From assembly GCA_003139695.1 (NCBI GenBank), contig PLJM01000006.1:558001-622000 (forward strand): a stretch of 64,000 nt of DNA, read 5' to 3'. The stretch's first letter is position 1. Each line of letters begins with the position of its first letter. The notes beneath the pieces are model-generated. The model was not told the DNA's origin, made no database searches, and saw only the letters and a program-made list of their open reading frames with translations. This DNA is from Candidatus Dormiibacterota bacterium. GTDB lineage: Bacteria; Chloroflexota; Dormibacteria; Dormibacterales; Dormibacteraceae. This document shows positions 16,710 through 24,676 of the stretch, in pieces. Both the position numbers and the translations under genes were made by a program.

Positions 16710-17802
16710 TGACGCCTGAACGGGTGAGCACTGTAGAGATGATCGCCTGCGCGCGCGAGATCTCGTCCTCGGTGGTGGCATAGCCGGTCGTCAGCCGCAA
16801 ACTGCCCAGAGCTTCGTCCAGCCCGAGGCCCATCGCGAGCAGGACGTGTGATGGATCGAGCGAACCAGATGCGCACGCGGAGCCGCTCGACGCTGCAACT
16901 CCTGCAATGTCGAGAGCCAGCAGGACGTCCTCACCCCGCCGGTCTGCAAACGAGCATGTGGCGAAGTTCGGCAGCCGCTGCCCGCCACCTATCAGGCGAC
17001 CACCCATCTCTTGCAGGAGCTCGCGCAGCCTGGCAGCCTGCGAGCCGGCAGCTCGCGCTCGCGCGTCGCGGTCGCGAACGCAGAGGCTCAGCGCAGCCGC
17101 GATGGCGACCCCAGCGGATACGTCCTCGAAGCCGGCGCGCCGGCCCCATTCCTGCGGACCCCCGTAAAGCAACGGCTCCAGGCGCACGCCATCTCTCACG
17201 AACAGGATCCCGCCCCTACCGGCCCCGAGCTTGTGCCCGCTGAACGAAACAAGGTCGGCGCCCGGCGGGACCGGGATCCACCTGGGCCCGGCGCAGGCAT
17301 CGACATGCACCAGCGCCCCCACCTCGTGCGCTCGAGCAATCACCTCTGACACTGGCTGGATGGTCCCGAGCTCATTGTTGGCGAGCCCGATCGAGACGAG
17401 TGCCGCACCGCGCGGGATGGAGTCTGCATCCGCCCGCGCGGAGCCGTCGACCCCGGCGATCTCGACTGAGTGCCCCTCGGAGTCGAGCCGTCTGACCGCG
17501 CCGAGCACTGCGGTGTGCTCGGCTGCCCAGGTCACGATGAGACCGCCTTTGGGTAGGCGGCGAGCAGCGCCGAAAAGCGCCAGGTTGATGGACTCGGTCC
17601 CGGACGACGTGAACGTGATCTCGGTACGGTCGGCGTCCAGCGCGTCAGCGGCGCTGTCGCGCGCCCGATCCAGCGCGGTGCGAGCGGAGCGACCCTCGGC
17701 GTGAAGGCTTGACGGGTTGGCGGAGGACAGCTCGCGCAGCGCAGCCGCGACTTCGCTCAGAACTGGCGCGGAGCCGGCGTCGTCGAGGTAAATGCGGCTC
17801 AT
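16702..17802 (-). CDS. Cysteine desulfurase (NifS/IscS family)
   Basis: A PLP enzyme of 366 residues that takes sulfur from cysteine. It begins with the family's IYLDDAGSAPV, then TEITFTSSGTESINLALFG, the PLP-binding SIGLANNELGTIQPVSE, VHVDACAGPRW, the Schiff-base lysine in LVSFSGHKLGAGRGGILFV, and the active cysteine in ASSGSACASGSLDPSHVL. The usual H at NNEIGT is conserved in type. Because it overlaps xdhC, it probably supplies sulfur for molybdenum cofactor, as NifS4 does for XdhC in Rhodobacter capsulatus, and not mainly for Fe-S assembly. Confidence 0.93.
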   Translation of the reverse strand: MSRIYLDDAGSAPVLSEVAAALRELSSANPSSLHAEGRSARTALDRARDSAADALDADRTEITFTSSGTESINLALFGAARRLPKGGLIVTWAAEHTAVLGAVRRLDSEGHSVEIAGVDGSARADADSIPRGAALVSIGLANNELGTIQPVSEVIARAHEVGALVHVDACAGPRWIPVPPGADLVSFSGHKLGAGRGGILFVRDGVRLEPLLYGGPQEWGRRAGFEDVSAGVAIAAALSLCVRDRDARARAAGSQAARLRELLQEMGGRLIGGGQRLPNFATCSFADRRGEDVLLALDIAGVAASSGSACASGSLDPSHVLLAMGLGLDEALGSLRLTTGYATTEDEISRAQAIISTVLTRSGVSA

Positions 17803-17834
17803 GCTCTAGGTGCGCGCAACGCTGCGCTTACGAG

Positions 17835-18179
17835 CTAGCCGCGGCTGTGGTCGGGCTGTTGGATTAGCTCCGTCAGGGTGCCCTGGAAGCTCTTGAGCAT
17901 GAGATGAAGGTCGATGATCTCGTCGACGCTGATCGGCTCGCGAGCCTCCACCGGCTCCGTCGCGCTGTCCGTCTCGATGCTGTCGATATCCTCGACAGCG
18001 CCGCCTGCTATCGCGAGCACCACGATGAAGGTCACCTGGCACTGCGCACACGTGACTTGAAGGTGGAAACGCTCCTCCTCGTGGCTGAGGACCTGGACAC
18101 CGCAACCCTTGAGGCTGCGCCCGCACACCGGGCAGTTGTAGAACCGCGCACGGTCGCGGATGAACTCGATGATGCTCAT
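17835..18179 (-). CDS. Small zinc-ribbon protein of unknown function
   Basis: A 114-residue protein I do not recognise as a named family. It has a CPVC pair at about residues 16-19 and a CAQC pair at about 44-47, a likely zinc ribbon, followed by an IVVLAIAGGAVEDIDSIE segment, an acidic linker and an amphipathic helix. Its ATG at 18179 is preceded by TAAGAT nine bases upstream and no Shine-Dalgarno. It lies between the desulfurase and a cupin on the same strand, with no clear functional link. Confidence 0.75.
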   Translation of the reverse strand: MSIIEFIRDRARFYNCPVCGRSLKGCGVQVLSHEEERFHLQVTCAQCQVTFIVVLAIAGGAVEDIDSIETDSATEPVEAREPISVDEIIDLHLMLKSFQGTLTELIQQPDHSRG

Positions 18180-18199
18180 CGCAAATCCATCTTACGCCG

Positions 18200-18472
18200 C
18201 TAGCGCTTGCCCTCGATGCAGGTGCACCCGTGTGGGCCGGCCTCTGCGGCGTGGACGGTGCCGGCCGGCAGAACCATCCGATCCCCAGCCGTCAAATCCA
18301 GGCGCTGGTCAGGACCTTCGAGCACGAAGGTGATTGAGCCGTCCACGCAGTACAGCACCTTCTCGTAGCCATGGCTGTGGGGCGCGTACCTGTCACCCGG
18401 ACCGTTCGACCACGAGTAACAGTCGTTCGCCTCCGTACGTAGCCTGGTCATCAGCTCCTCGGAGGTGGCCAC
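18200..18472 (-). CDS. Small cupin-domain protein
   Basis: A single-domain cupin of 90 residues with both conserved motifs: PGDRYAPHSHGYEKVLYCVDG (HxH and Glu metal ligands) and LTAGDRMVLPAGTVHAAEAG (second histidine). The C-terminus has CTCIEGKR. Function is unknown; cupins of this size bind small molecules or metal. GTG 18472 is chosen since it lies seven bases after a TAGAAT box; a longer reading frame upstream crosses into the divergent gene and lacks family similarity. Confidence 0.8.
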   Translation of the reverse strand: MATSEELMTRLRTEANDCYSWSNGPGDRYAPHSHGYEKVLYCVDGSITFVLEGPDQRLDLTAGDRMVLPAGTVHAAEAGPHGCTCIEGKR

Positions 18473-18479
18473 GAGCACG

Positions 18480-18489
18480 ATTCTAAGAT
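18480..18489. promoter_or_regulatory. Shared bidirectional leaderless promoter core
   Basis: The ten bases ATTCTAAGAT read TAGAAT on the minus strand, seven bases before the cupin GTG, and TAAGAT on the plus strand, seven bases before the ATG at 18497. One AT-rich patch thus appears to serve two leaderless genes. Confidence 0.55.
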
Positions 18490-18496
18490 GGCGGTA

Positions 18497-18958
18497 ATGA
18501 AGCCTCGATTCCTCGCCGATTGCAACGTTGGGCGCCTTGCGCGCTGGCTGCGCGCACTGGGGTATGACGCCTCGTATCACACGCGCATCGGCGACGCCGA
18601 GCTGGTGCGCGAGGCGGCAGCCGAAAGCCGGGTGGTGCTCACGCGCGATCGGGATCTGACCAAACGGCGGGTAATCCAGAGCGGGGTGGTTCGCGCCATT
18701 CTGATTCGCGATGACGATGTCACCAAGCAGCTCCGCCAGGTCTTCGCCGAGCTCGGCCTGGAGTTGAAAGAGGCGCTCACGCGCTGCATCGAGTGCAACT
18801 CCGAGCTGCAGCCCCGCGTCCCTTCAACCGTCGCCGAGCGCGTCCCGCCCTATGTGCGCATGACGCAGTCGCGCTACTCCGAATGTCCTGACTGCGGCCG
18901 CATCTACTGGGCGGGAACCCACTGGCAGCGTATGCGCGAGGTGCTTGCCGGGCTATGA
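18497..18958 (+). CDS. Mut7-C family RNase domain protein
   Basis: A 153-residue protein with an N-terminal PIN-like nuclease fold (MKPRFLADCNVGRLARWLRALGYD, with the first acidic residue in LADCNVG, and VVLTRDRDL) and a C-terminal zinc ribbon (RCIECNSELQP ... SECPDCGRIYWAGTHWQRM). This is the arrangement of the bacterial Mut7-C family, related to the C-terminus of the small-RNA trimming nuclease Mut-7; bacterial substrates are not known. ATG 18497 is favoured by the TAAGAT box. Its stop overlaps the larB start by four bases. Confidence 0.85.
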   Translation: MKPRFLADCNVGRLARWLRALGYDASYHTRIGDAELVREAAAESRVVLTRDRDLTKRRVIQSGVVRAILIRDDDVTKQLRQVFAELGLELKEALTRCIECNSELQPRVPSTVAERVPPYVRMTQSRYSECPDCGRIYWAGTHWQRMREVLAGL

Positions 18959-19896
18959 GAGACATCCTTCGACGGCTGCTTGGCGGCGAGCTCAGCGAGG
19001 ATGAGGCGGTGGCGCAGCTGCGAACATTGCAGCTGGAGGAGCTTGGTGGACGCGCGAGGCTCGACCTCGGGCGTTTCCTGCGCCGTGGGCTTCCGGAGGT
19101 CGTTCTCGCCAGCGGCAAGTCCCCCGCCGATGCGGCTCGACTGGCTGTGGCCATGGCCGAGCGCCAGGGCCAGGGACTGATCAGCCGCATGTCCGATGCG
19201 CATCGAGCGGCGATTGCGAACGCTGCCTCTGCGGCGGGAATGCAGGTGCTCGAATACTCGGACTCGGCTCGAGTCATTCGTCGCGGGTTCACCGCCGAGC
19301 CGGTGTCGGGAAAAGTCGGCCTGCTCACCGCAGGCACCTCCGATGTGCGCGTGGCGGATGAGGCCAGGATGGTCATTGAGTCTTGTGGGCTGGAAGCGCG
19401 GCTGGAAGCTGACCTGGGCGTCGCGGGCCTTCACCGGTTTGTCGGTCCGCTGGCATCCACGCTCGAGTGGGGCGCCGACGTCGTCATCGTCGCGGCGGGC
19501 ATGGATGGCGTGCTGCCCGGCCTCGTCGCCGGTCTCATCGACGTCCCGGTGATCGGACTACCCGTGTCGACGGGCTACGGTCGCGGCGGCGCGGGTGAGG
19601 CAGCGCTAAACACGATGCTGCAGTCGTGCTCGACCGGGCTGGTCGTTGTCAACATCGACAACGGGGTCGGCGCTGGTGCTGCAGCGGTGCTGATCGCTCA
19701 GCGCCGTTTGCGCGGGCGCAGCCAGGCCACGATCGCAAACACGATCGCGCCGAGGATCAGCAAGCCGAAAAAGATCGGGAACGCTGCGCGGGACAAATCA
19801 GCGCCGGTGACAAGACCGAACGACAGGGCCGCCACCAGCACCACCAAACCGACGCACGCCAGCAGCCACGGGAAGCCGCGGCGCCGGCGGCCGTAG
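18955..19896 (+). CDS. larB: Nickel pincer cofactor biosynthesis protein LarB, extended
   Basis: LarB is a PurE-like carboxylase/hydrolase that carboxylates nicotinic acid adenine dinucleotide on the way to the nickel-pincer cofactor. The N-terminal helical part (LSEDEAVAQLRTLQ ... GRARLDLGRFLRRGLPEVVLASGK) and the PurE-like core (KVGLLTAGTSDVRVADEAR, VVIVAAGMDGVLPGLVAGLIDVPVIGLPVSTGYGRGG, NIDNGVGAGAAA) are clear. Normal family members end about residue 247; this one runs on for some 65 residues of basic, low-complexity sequence antisense to the membrane protein at 19698-19940. No larC or larE is in the window. Confidence 0.9.
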   Translation: MRDILRRLLGGELSEDEAVAQLRTLQLEELGGRARLDLGRFLRRGLPEVVLASGKSPADAARLAVAMAERQGQGLISRMSDAHRAAIANAASAAGMQVLEYSDSARVIRRGFTAEPVSGKVGLLTAGTSDVRVADEARMVIESCGLEARLEADLGVAGLHRFVGPLASTLEWGADVVIVAAGMDGVLPGLVAGLIDVPVIGLPVSTGYGRGGAGEAALNTMLQSCSTGLVVVNIDNGVGAGAAAVLIAQRRLRGRSQATIANTIAPRISKPKKIGNAARDKSAPVTRPNDRAATSTTKPTHASSHGKPRRRRP

Positions 19897-19940
19897 AAGA
19901 AAAGCCACAGCGCGCTCGGTCGTTTCTTCGGCTCGCTCAC
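19698..19940 (-). CDS. Small two-helix membrane protein
   Basis: An 80-residue protein with a basic N-terminus, two hydrophobic helices (about residues 24-45 and 52-73) and a basic C-terminus ending WLRPRKRR. No family was recognised. GTG 19940 overlaps the HAD phosphatase stop in GTGA, so it is probably translated with that gene. Its coding region lies antisense to the C-terminal extension of larB over about 199 bases, and the gene stop falls within the end of the conserved larB core. Confidence 0.65.
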   Translation of the reverse strand: MSEPKKRPSALWLFFYGRRRRGFPWLLACVGLVVLVAALSFGLVTGADLSRAAFPIFFGLLILGAIVFAIVAWLRPRKRR

Positions 19941-20689
19941 AGCAATGCGGGCAGCTCGGCCAGCGATGCGATGGTCGGAATACCTGCCGGTGGAATTTCC
20001 GCCGCATGCGCTGTGCAGATGACCGCACGCATGCCGACTGCGCGCGGCCCTTCGTAATCCTCTCGCACGCGATCGCCGACGAACAGCGCCCTCTCGGCGG
20101 CTGCGCCGACCGAGGCCAGCGCCGCGCGGTAGATCCCAGGCGCCGGTTTGCGACGGCCGAACTGGCTGGAGAAAAGCACCGAGTCCACCAATCCTCCGAC
20201 TCCATTCGAGGCCACCTGCCGCAGCATCATGTCGGGCGGGAACGGCGCATTCGAGCACACCACTCGCTTGATGCCCTGCTCGCCGAGCCACGACAGAAGC
20301 TGCAAGGCGTCGGGATCCACGCGCACTGCCCGGTCCCAGCACAGCTGCTCCTGATCCAGGATCTCGTGCAGCAGATCGTCCGGCAGATCGAACCCCGCCC
20401 GGTGCCAGGTGGCCCTGTAAACGTCCTCGTACGACACCTCGTCCTCACCAGGGCTCTCGACATGCTCCTCGAGCGGTATCAGCACGTCGCGCATCAGCGC
20501 GTCAGCGGTCGGCGCGGTGACTCCCAGTGCATCCTCAATGCGCGGAAGGAAACGCTCTAGCACGGCGAGGAGGTCTTCGGTCGGGTAGTCGAAGGTGACC
20601 AGCGTGCGGCCGTAGTCGAACAGCACCGCGTCAACACCCGGGCGCGCATACGCGGCGTTAAGGTTCCGCCTTACTGAGTGCATCCGCAT
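19937..20689 (-). CDS. HAD-family hydrolase
   Basis: A 250-residue haloacid dehalogenase-like phosphatase. Motif I is [14 protein letters not shown] with the nucleophilic aspartate, motif [11 protein letters not shown], the lysine of motif III in [14 protein letters not shown], and motif [20 protein letters not shown] helical cap sits between motifs I and II, as in subfamily IA. Motif I has YG-R-T where most members have DGT; the second aspartate is thus changed, which may alter the chemistry. Several N-terminal starts are possible within 20 codons. Substrate unknown. Confidence 0.85.
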   Translation of the reverse strand: MRMHSVRRNLNAAYARPGVDAVLFDYGRTLVTFDYPTEDLLAVLERFLPRIEDALGVTAPTADALMRDVLIPLEEHVESPGEDEVSYEDVYRATWHRAGFDLPDDLLHEILDQEQLCWDRAVRVDPDALQLLSWLGEQGIKRVVCSNAPFPPDMMLRQVASNGVGGLVDSVLFSSQFGRRKPAPGIYRAALASVGAAAERALFVGDRVREDYEGPRAVGMRAVICTAHAAEIPPAGIPTIASLAELPALL

Positions 20690-20694
20690 ATCCT
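20689..20694 (+). promoter_or_regulatory. moaC leaderless -10 box
   Basis: TATCCT ends six bases before the moaC GTG at 20701. The divergent HAD gene begins at its left edge. Confidence 0.5.
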
Positions 20695-20700
20695 GAGCGC

Positions 20701-21194
<494 letters not shown>

Positions 21195-21198
<4 letters not shown>

Positions 21199-21671
21199 GC
21201 AAGGCCCACGTGATCACCATCAGCGACGGGGTCTTTCATGGCCACCGCGAAGACACCAGCGGTCCTGGGCTGATCAGCCTGTTGCGGGCGGGCGGGTTCG
21301 AGATCGGTGACCCCGAGGTCGTTCCCGACGAGATGGAGCGAATTGCGGAAGCGATCGAGACGGCGATTACCCGGGGGGCCGCCGTCGTCGTGACCACCGG
21401 CGGAACCGGCCTCGGACCCCGCGATGTCACGCCGCAGGCGACGGCATCGCTGATCGACTATGAGGTGCCGGGAATCGCGGAGGAGATGCGGCGCGCCGGC
21501 CTGATGAGCACTCCGATGGCGGCACTGTCGCGATCGTTGGCCGGCGTACGCGGGCAGACTCTGATCATCAATGTGCCGGGCAGCTTCAAGGGGGCCACGG
21601 AGTCGCTCGAAGCGGTGATGCCGATGCTCAGCCATGCGGTGAACCTGCTGCATGGCGAGACCGCGCATTGA
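21195..21671 (+). CDS. moaB: Molybdenum cofactor biosynthesis protein MoaB/Mog family
   Basis: This family adenylylates molybdopterin before molybdenum insertion. The 158-residue product has [24 protein letters not shown], the [20 protein letters not shown] signature and [12 protein letters not shown], and ends with a [24 protein letters not shown] motif. The TTG at 21195 overlaps the moaC stop (TTGA) and gives a family-like N-terminus; an ATG 30 bases upstream is an alternative. Confidence 0.93.
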
Positions 21672-21747
21672 AGGACAGGGGGGTGCGCCGGGCGCTGGCT
21701 CTGCCAGGGTCCCGCGCCCTCAGGGGGGACGCCCCCATCAAGCTCGA

Positions 21748-22428
21748 ATGAACCTGAACGCGGACCTCGGTGAGGGCGCGGGCGAGGATGAGGCAATTCT
21801 CGGTTTCGTGGACAGCGCCAACGTGGCGTGCGGGGCCCATGCGGGTTCGATCTCGACAGCGATCGCAACGGCGTTGCGCTGCCGGCAGCTTGGAGTCGAG
21901 GTCGGAGCTCATCCGGGATACGACGATCACGCGAGATTTGGCCGCGTGGAGATCGCGCTCTCTCCAGCCGAGATCGAAGCCCTTGTTGCCTATCAGGTTG
22001 CCGGGCTGGCGGCGGTGGTCCCAATCGCTTACGTGAAGGCACATGGCGCGCTCTATCACCGATGCCAGAGCGATCCTGCCGCCGCCGACGCGGTGGCGCG
22101 TGTCGCCAAGGCACATGGTGTGGGCCTGCTTGGCCAGCCTGATTTCGAGATCCTCGCGGCGGCCGGCCGCGCGGGCATACCCGGCTATCGCGAGGGATAC
22201 GCGGACCGGCTGATGATGCCTGACGGCAGCCTTGCGCCGCGTACGCATCCGGGCGCTCTGCTGGATCCGGTCGCGGCCGCGAGACAGGCTGTTCACCTCG
22301 CGCGGTCGGGCCGCTACGACACCATCTGCATCCACGGCGACACCAAGGGGGCCGCCGCCACCGCAGCAGCTGTCCGGGCGGCGCTGCGCGACGCGGGGGT
22401 GGAAACGCAGGCGCTGGCCCAGAGGTGA
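21748..22428 (+). CDS. pxpA: 5-oxoprolinase subunit A (LamB/YcsF family)
   Basis: PxpA is one subunit of the ATP-dependent bacterial 5-oxoprolinase that opens pyroglutamate to glutamate. The 226-residue protein begins MNLNADLGEGAGEDEAIL and continues SANVACGAHAGS, GAHPGYDDHARFGR, VKAHGALYHRC, and near the C-terminus ICIHGDTKGA, all family motifs. It is a little short (usual 245-255). ATG 21748 directly opens the conserved start. Its partner subunits pxpB and pxpC are nearby but on the opposite strand. Confidence 0.93.
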   Translation: MNLNADLGEGAGEDEAILGFVDSANVACGAHAGSISTAIATALRCRQLGVEVGAHPGYDDHARFGRVEIALSPAEIEALVAYQVAGLAAVVPIAYVKAHGALYHRCQSDPAAADAVARVAKAHGVGLLGQPDFEILAAAGRAGIPGYREGYADRLMMPDGSLAPRTHPGALLDPVAAARQAVHLARSGRYDTICIHGDTKGAAATAAAVRAALRDAGVETQALAQR

Positions 22429-23246
22429 GGGCCGCCGGCGCGATCATCGGCCAGCTGCACGAGCTCGCGGAGCTGAGCGAGCTCGAAGCATTGCTCGCGG
22501 CGATCTGGGAGAGGCCTGACGAGCCGCCGATCAATGCCGACCTGCTGAGAGCGCTGGCTCACTCGGGTAACTATGTCGCCGGCGCGCGCATCGACGGCCG
22601 CATGGTCGGCGGTCTTCTGGGATGGCTGGGAGCGAGGGCCGCGAACGAGCTTCACATGCACTCGCACATCCTTGGCGTCATCGCGGACAAGCAGGTTGCG
22701 GGCGTTGGGTTCGCCCTCAAGCAGGATCAGCGCCGCTGGTGCCTCGAGCGCGGAATCACGACCGTCGAGTGGACGACCGATCCCCTGGTTCGCCGCAACG
22801 CCTATTTCAACCTGACCAAGCTCGGAGCCACGGCGAGCGAGTACCTGGTCAACTTCTACGGCGCGATGACGGATGGCCTCAACGCAGGGGAAGAGTCCGA
22901 CCGGCTTCTGATCAGATGGGAGCTCAACAGTCCACACGCCAGTGCGGCAGCCGATGTTGGTGCTGCGGAGCCCGATCTCGAAGGCCTGGTCCGCGAAGGC
23001 GCTGGTGCCGTACTTTCGGTCGGTCCGGGGAGTGAGCCCGTAGTTGGCCAGGTATCGAGCGCGCGCGTCCTTATATGTCAGGTGCCAGAGGACATCGTCG
23101 CCATGAGGCATGCAGCGCCCGCGATTGCGCGCTCGTGGAGGCTTGCTTTGCGAGGAGTGCTGCAGGACGCCTTCGCAGCGGGATACGGCCTGACTGGGGC
23201 GACACGGACCGGCTGGTATGTGTTGGAAAGCCTCAGGCCCGAATAA
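22425..23246 (+). CDS. GNAT-superfamily acetyltransferase, predicted
   Basis: A 273-residue protein resembling a group of predicted GNAT acetyltransferases. The N-terminal half has ELSELEALLAAIWERPDE, a VGGLLGWLGARAANELHMHSHILGV strand pair and VGFALKQDQRRWCLERGITTVEWTTDPLVRRNAYFNLTKLGA, which corresponds to the acetyl-CoA-binding and following segments. The substrate is unknown. GTG 22425 overlaps the pxpA stop in GTGA, so it is in that operon. It ends nine bases before the peroxiredoxin gene. Confidence 0.72.
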   Translation: MRAAGAIIGQLHELAELSELEALLAAIWERPDEPPINADLLRALAHSGNYVAGARIDGRMVGGLLGWLGARAANELHMHSHILGVIADKQVAGVGFALKQDQRRWCLERGITTVEWTTDPLVRRNAYFNLTKLGATASEYLVNFYGAMTDGLNAGEESDRLLIRWELNSPHASAAADVGAAEPDLEGLVREGAGAVLSVGPGSEPVVGQVSSARVLICQVPEDIVAMRHAAPAIARSWRLALRGVLQDAFAAGYGLTGATRTGWYVLESLRPE

Positions 23247-23249
23247 ACT
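23244..23249 (+). promoter_or_regulatory. Peroxiredoxin leaderless -10 box
   Basis: TAAACT overlaps the stop codon of the acetyltransferase gene and ends six bases before the ATG at 23256. It supports translation from that ATG and hence through the in-frame TGA. Confidence 0.5.
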
Positions 23250-23255
23250 CACTCT

Positions 23256-23735
23256 ATGCTCGCGGTTGGTGACAGGGCGCCCGACTTCAAGCTGCCGACC
23301 ACCGGCGGCCATGAGCTCACCCTCGCCGAGGCGCTGGAGAAGCACAAAGCGCTCGTCTTCCTTTTCTATGTTCTGGACTTCACAGGTGGTTGAAGGACCG
23401 AGCTGACCGAGTTTCGGTCCAGGCACGAACAGGCGGTGGCCGACGGGATCGGCGTCTACGCGATCAGCGTCGACTCGGTGTTTTCGCACGAGGCCTTCGC
23501 CAAGGAGCTCGGTGGGATTCCATACGAGCTGATTGCCGACTTCGAGCGCACGATGGTCAGCGACTACGGCGTGCGGCGCGATGATGTTGCCGGTTACAAG
23601 GGCATGGCCAAGCGCACGGTCTACGTGATCGACCACGCGGGCGTTGTTCGCTGGGTGTGGGAGCGCTCGAAGGATGAGCCGCTGCCCGACTACGACCTGG
23701 TACTCGCCGAGGCCAAAAAAGTCGCTGACTCTTAG
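23256..23735 (+). CDS. Peroxiredoxin with in-frame TGA at the catalytic position, probable selenoprotein
   Basis: From ATG 23256 to the TAG at 23735 the frame is open except for one TGA at codon 46 (23391-23393). Residues before it (VGDRAPDFKLPTTGG, LVFLFYVLDFTGG) and after it (RTELTEFRSRHEQ, VYAISVDSVFSHEAFAKELG, KRTVYVIDHAGVVRW) are standard AhpC/TSA-type peroxiredoxin. The TGA falls exactly on the peroxidatic cysteine of the T-x-x-C motif, and the protein has no cysteine at all, so it could only work with selenocysteine there. A hairpin follows directly. Sec-containing peroxiredoxins (PrxU) are known; no sel genes are in this window. A nonsense mutation is the alternative. Confidence 0.82.
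23391..23420 (+). promoter_or_regulatory. UGA codon and candidate bacterial SECIS hairpin
   Basis: One base after the TGA, GGACCGA (23395-23401) pairs perfectly with TCGGTCC (23414-23420), closing a loop of twelve bases that a G-U pair can reduce to ten. Bacterial SECIS elements are hairpins just downstream of UGA inside the coding region. The stem is short and the loop close to the UGA, so SelB binding is not certain. Confidence 0.6.
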
Positions 23736-24676
23736 CCGGCACCTTCCCGAAGCGTTTCGAGTGCGCCGGCCAGCGCCCTGCGCATGGTCTGCGCTCGCTC
23801 GACTGTGATGTCAGCCAGCCGCAGCTCGTCGCCCGGCAGGAGCTGCGCAGCGATCGGAAGCGATGCGCTCACGACGGTGGCCACCACCGGGTAGCCGCCA
23901 GCGGTCTGATGATCGGCCATCAGCAGGATCGGCTGCCCGCTCGATGGCATCTGCACTGCCCCTGCCACGAGCCCAAACGACAGCAGCTCGTCGCCGGTCG
24001 CGATGAGCTGCGGACCCTCGAGGCGATATCCCATGCGGTCGGAATCGCGGCCCACCCTGTAGGTCGCCTGGAACAGAAGGCGGCGACCGTCCGGATCGAG
24101 CCGTTTCAGGTGGGGTCCGGCGACGGCGTGCAGCGTGTGGTCGCTGTACTCAGGGCGCAGCTGTTCGGGCATACGCCGCCCGGCGACTCCCGGCTTTCTC
24201 GCTTCTCCCGCGACCCTCAAGGTGTCGCCCGCCTTAAGCGGCCGGCCCTCCCTTCCGCCTCTCCTGGCTAAGAGGTTGGTGGACAGGGAGCCCAACCAGC
24301 GGTCAGCGTCAAAGCCGCCTGCGACAGCGATGTACATGCGCGCGCCATCGCGCCTGCCGGCGAACGTCAATCTGTCGCCCGGCCCCAGGAAGAGGCTGGT
24401 CCACGGCGACACCGGGGCCCCGTTCACACGCGGATCGAAGTCGGCGCCCGCGATCGCGATCAAACACGTGTGCTCGGCCACGAGCGCCGGCCCGGTAAGC
24501 GTGCATTCGAGCGTGGCGAGGCCGTGGTCGTTGCCCACAAGAAGATTCGCGGCCGAATGGGCGAATCGATCCATGGCTCCACCCGCCTGAACGCCTGCAC
24601 TCACGGCGTTGAGACGGCCCAGGTCCTGCACCGTTGTCAGGACTCCAGTGCTCTCCACGAGGAGGGTCGGAATCAC
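23732..24676 (-). CDS. pxpC: 5-oxoprolinase subunit C (biotin-dependent carboxylase-like, KipA family)
   Basis: The 314-residue protein has the family opening VESTGVLTTVQDLGR, GAMDRFAHSAANLLVGN, ATLECTLTGPAL, FLGPGDRLTF, ARMYIAVAGGFD, RVGRDSDRMGYRLEGP and the closing GQPILLMADHQTAGGYPVVATV. With PxpA and PxpB it forms ATP-dependent 5-oxoprolinase. GTG 24676 overlaps the pxpB stop in GTGA. Its stop overlaps that of the convergent peroxiredoxin gene in TTAG. Confidence 0.93.
   Translation of the reverse strand: MIPTLLVESTGVLTTVQDLGRLNAVSAGVQAGGAMDRFAHSAANLLVGNDHGLATLECTLTGPALVAEHTCLIAIAGADFDPRVNGAPVSPWTSLFLGPGDRLTFAGRRDGARMYIAVAGGFDADRWLGSLSTNLLARRGGREGRPLKAGDTLRVAGEARKPGVAGRRMPEQLRPEYSDHTLHAVAGPHLKRLDPDGRRLLFQATYRVGRDSDRMGYRLEGPQLIATGDELLSFGLVAGAVQMPSSGQPILLMADHQTAGGYPVVATVVSASLPIAAQLLPGDELRLADITVERAQTMRRALAGALETLREGAG

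Noticed and set aside
23391-23393. Prolonged frameshift or pseudogene explanation for the peroxiredoxin
   Set aside because: Both sides are in the same frame and well conserved, and the stop falls precisely on the active-site residue. A simple frameshift would not leave the frame intact.
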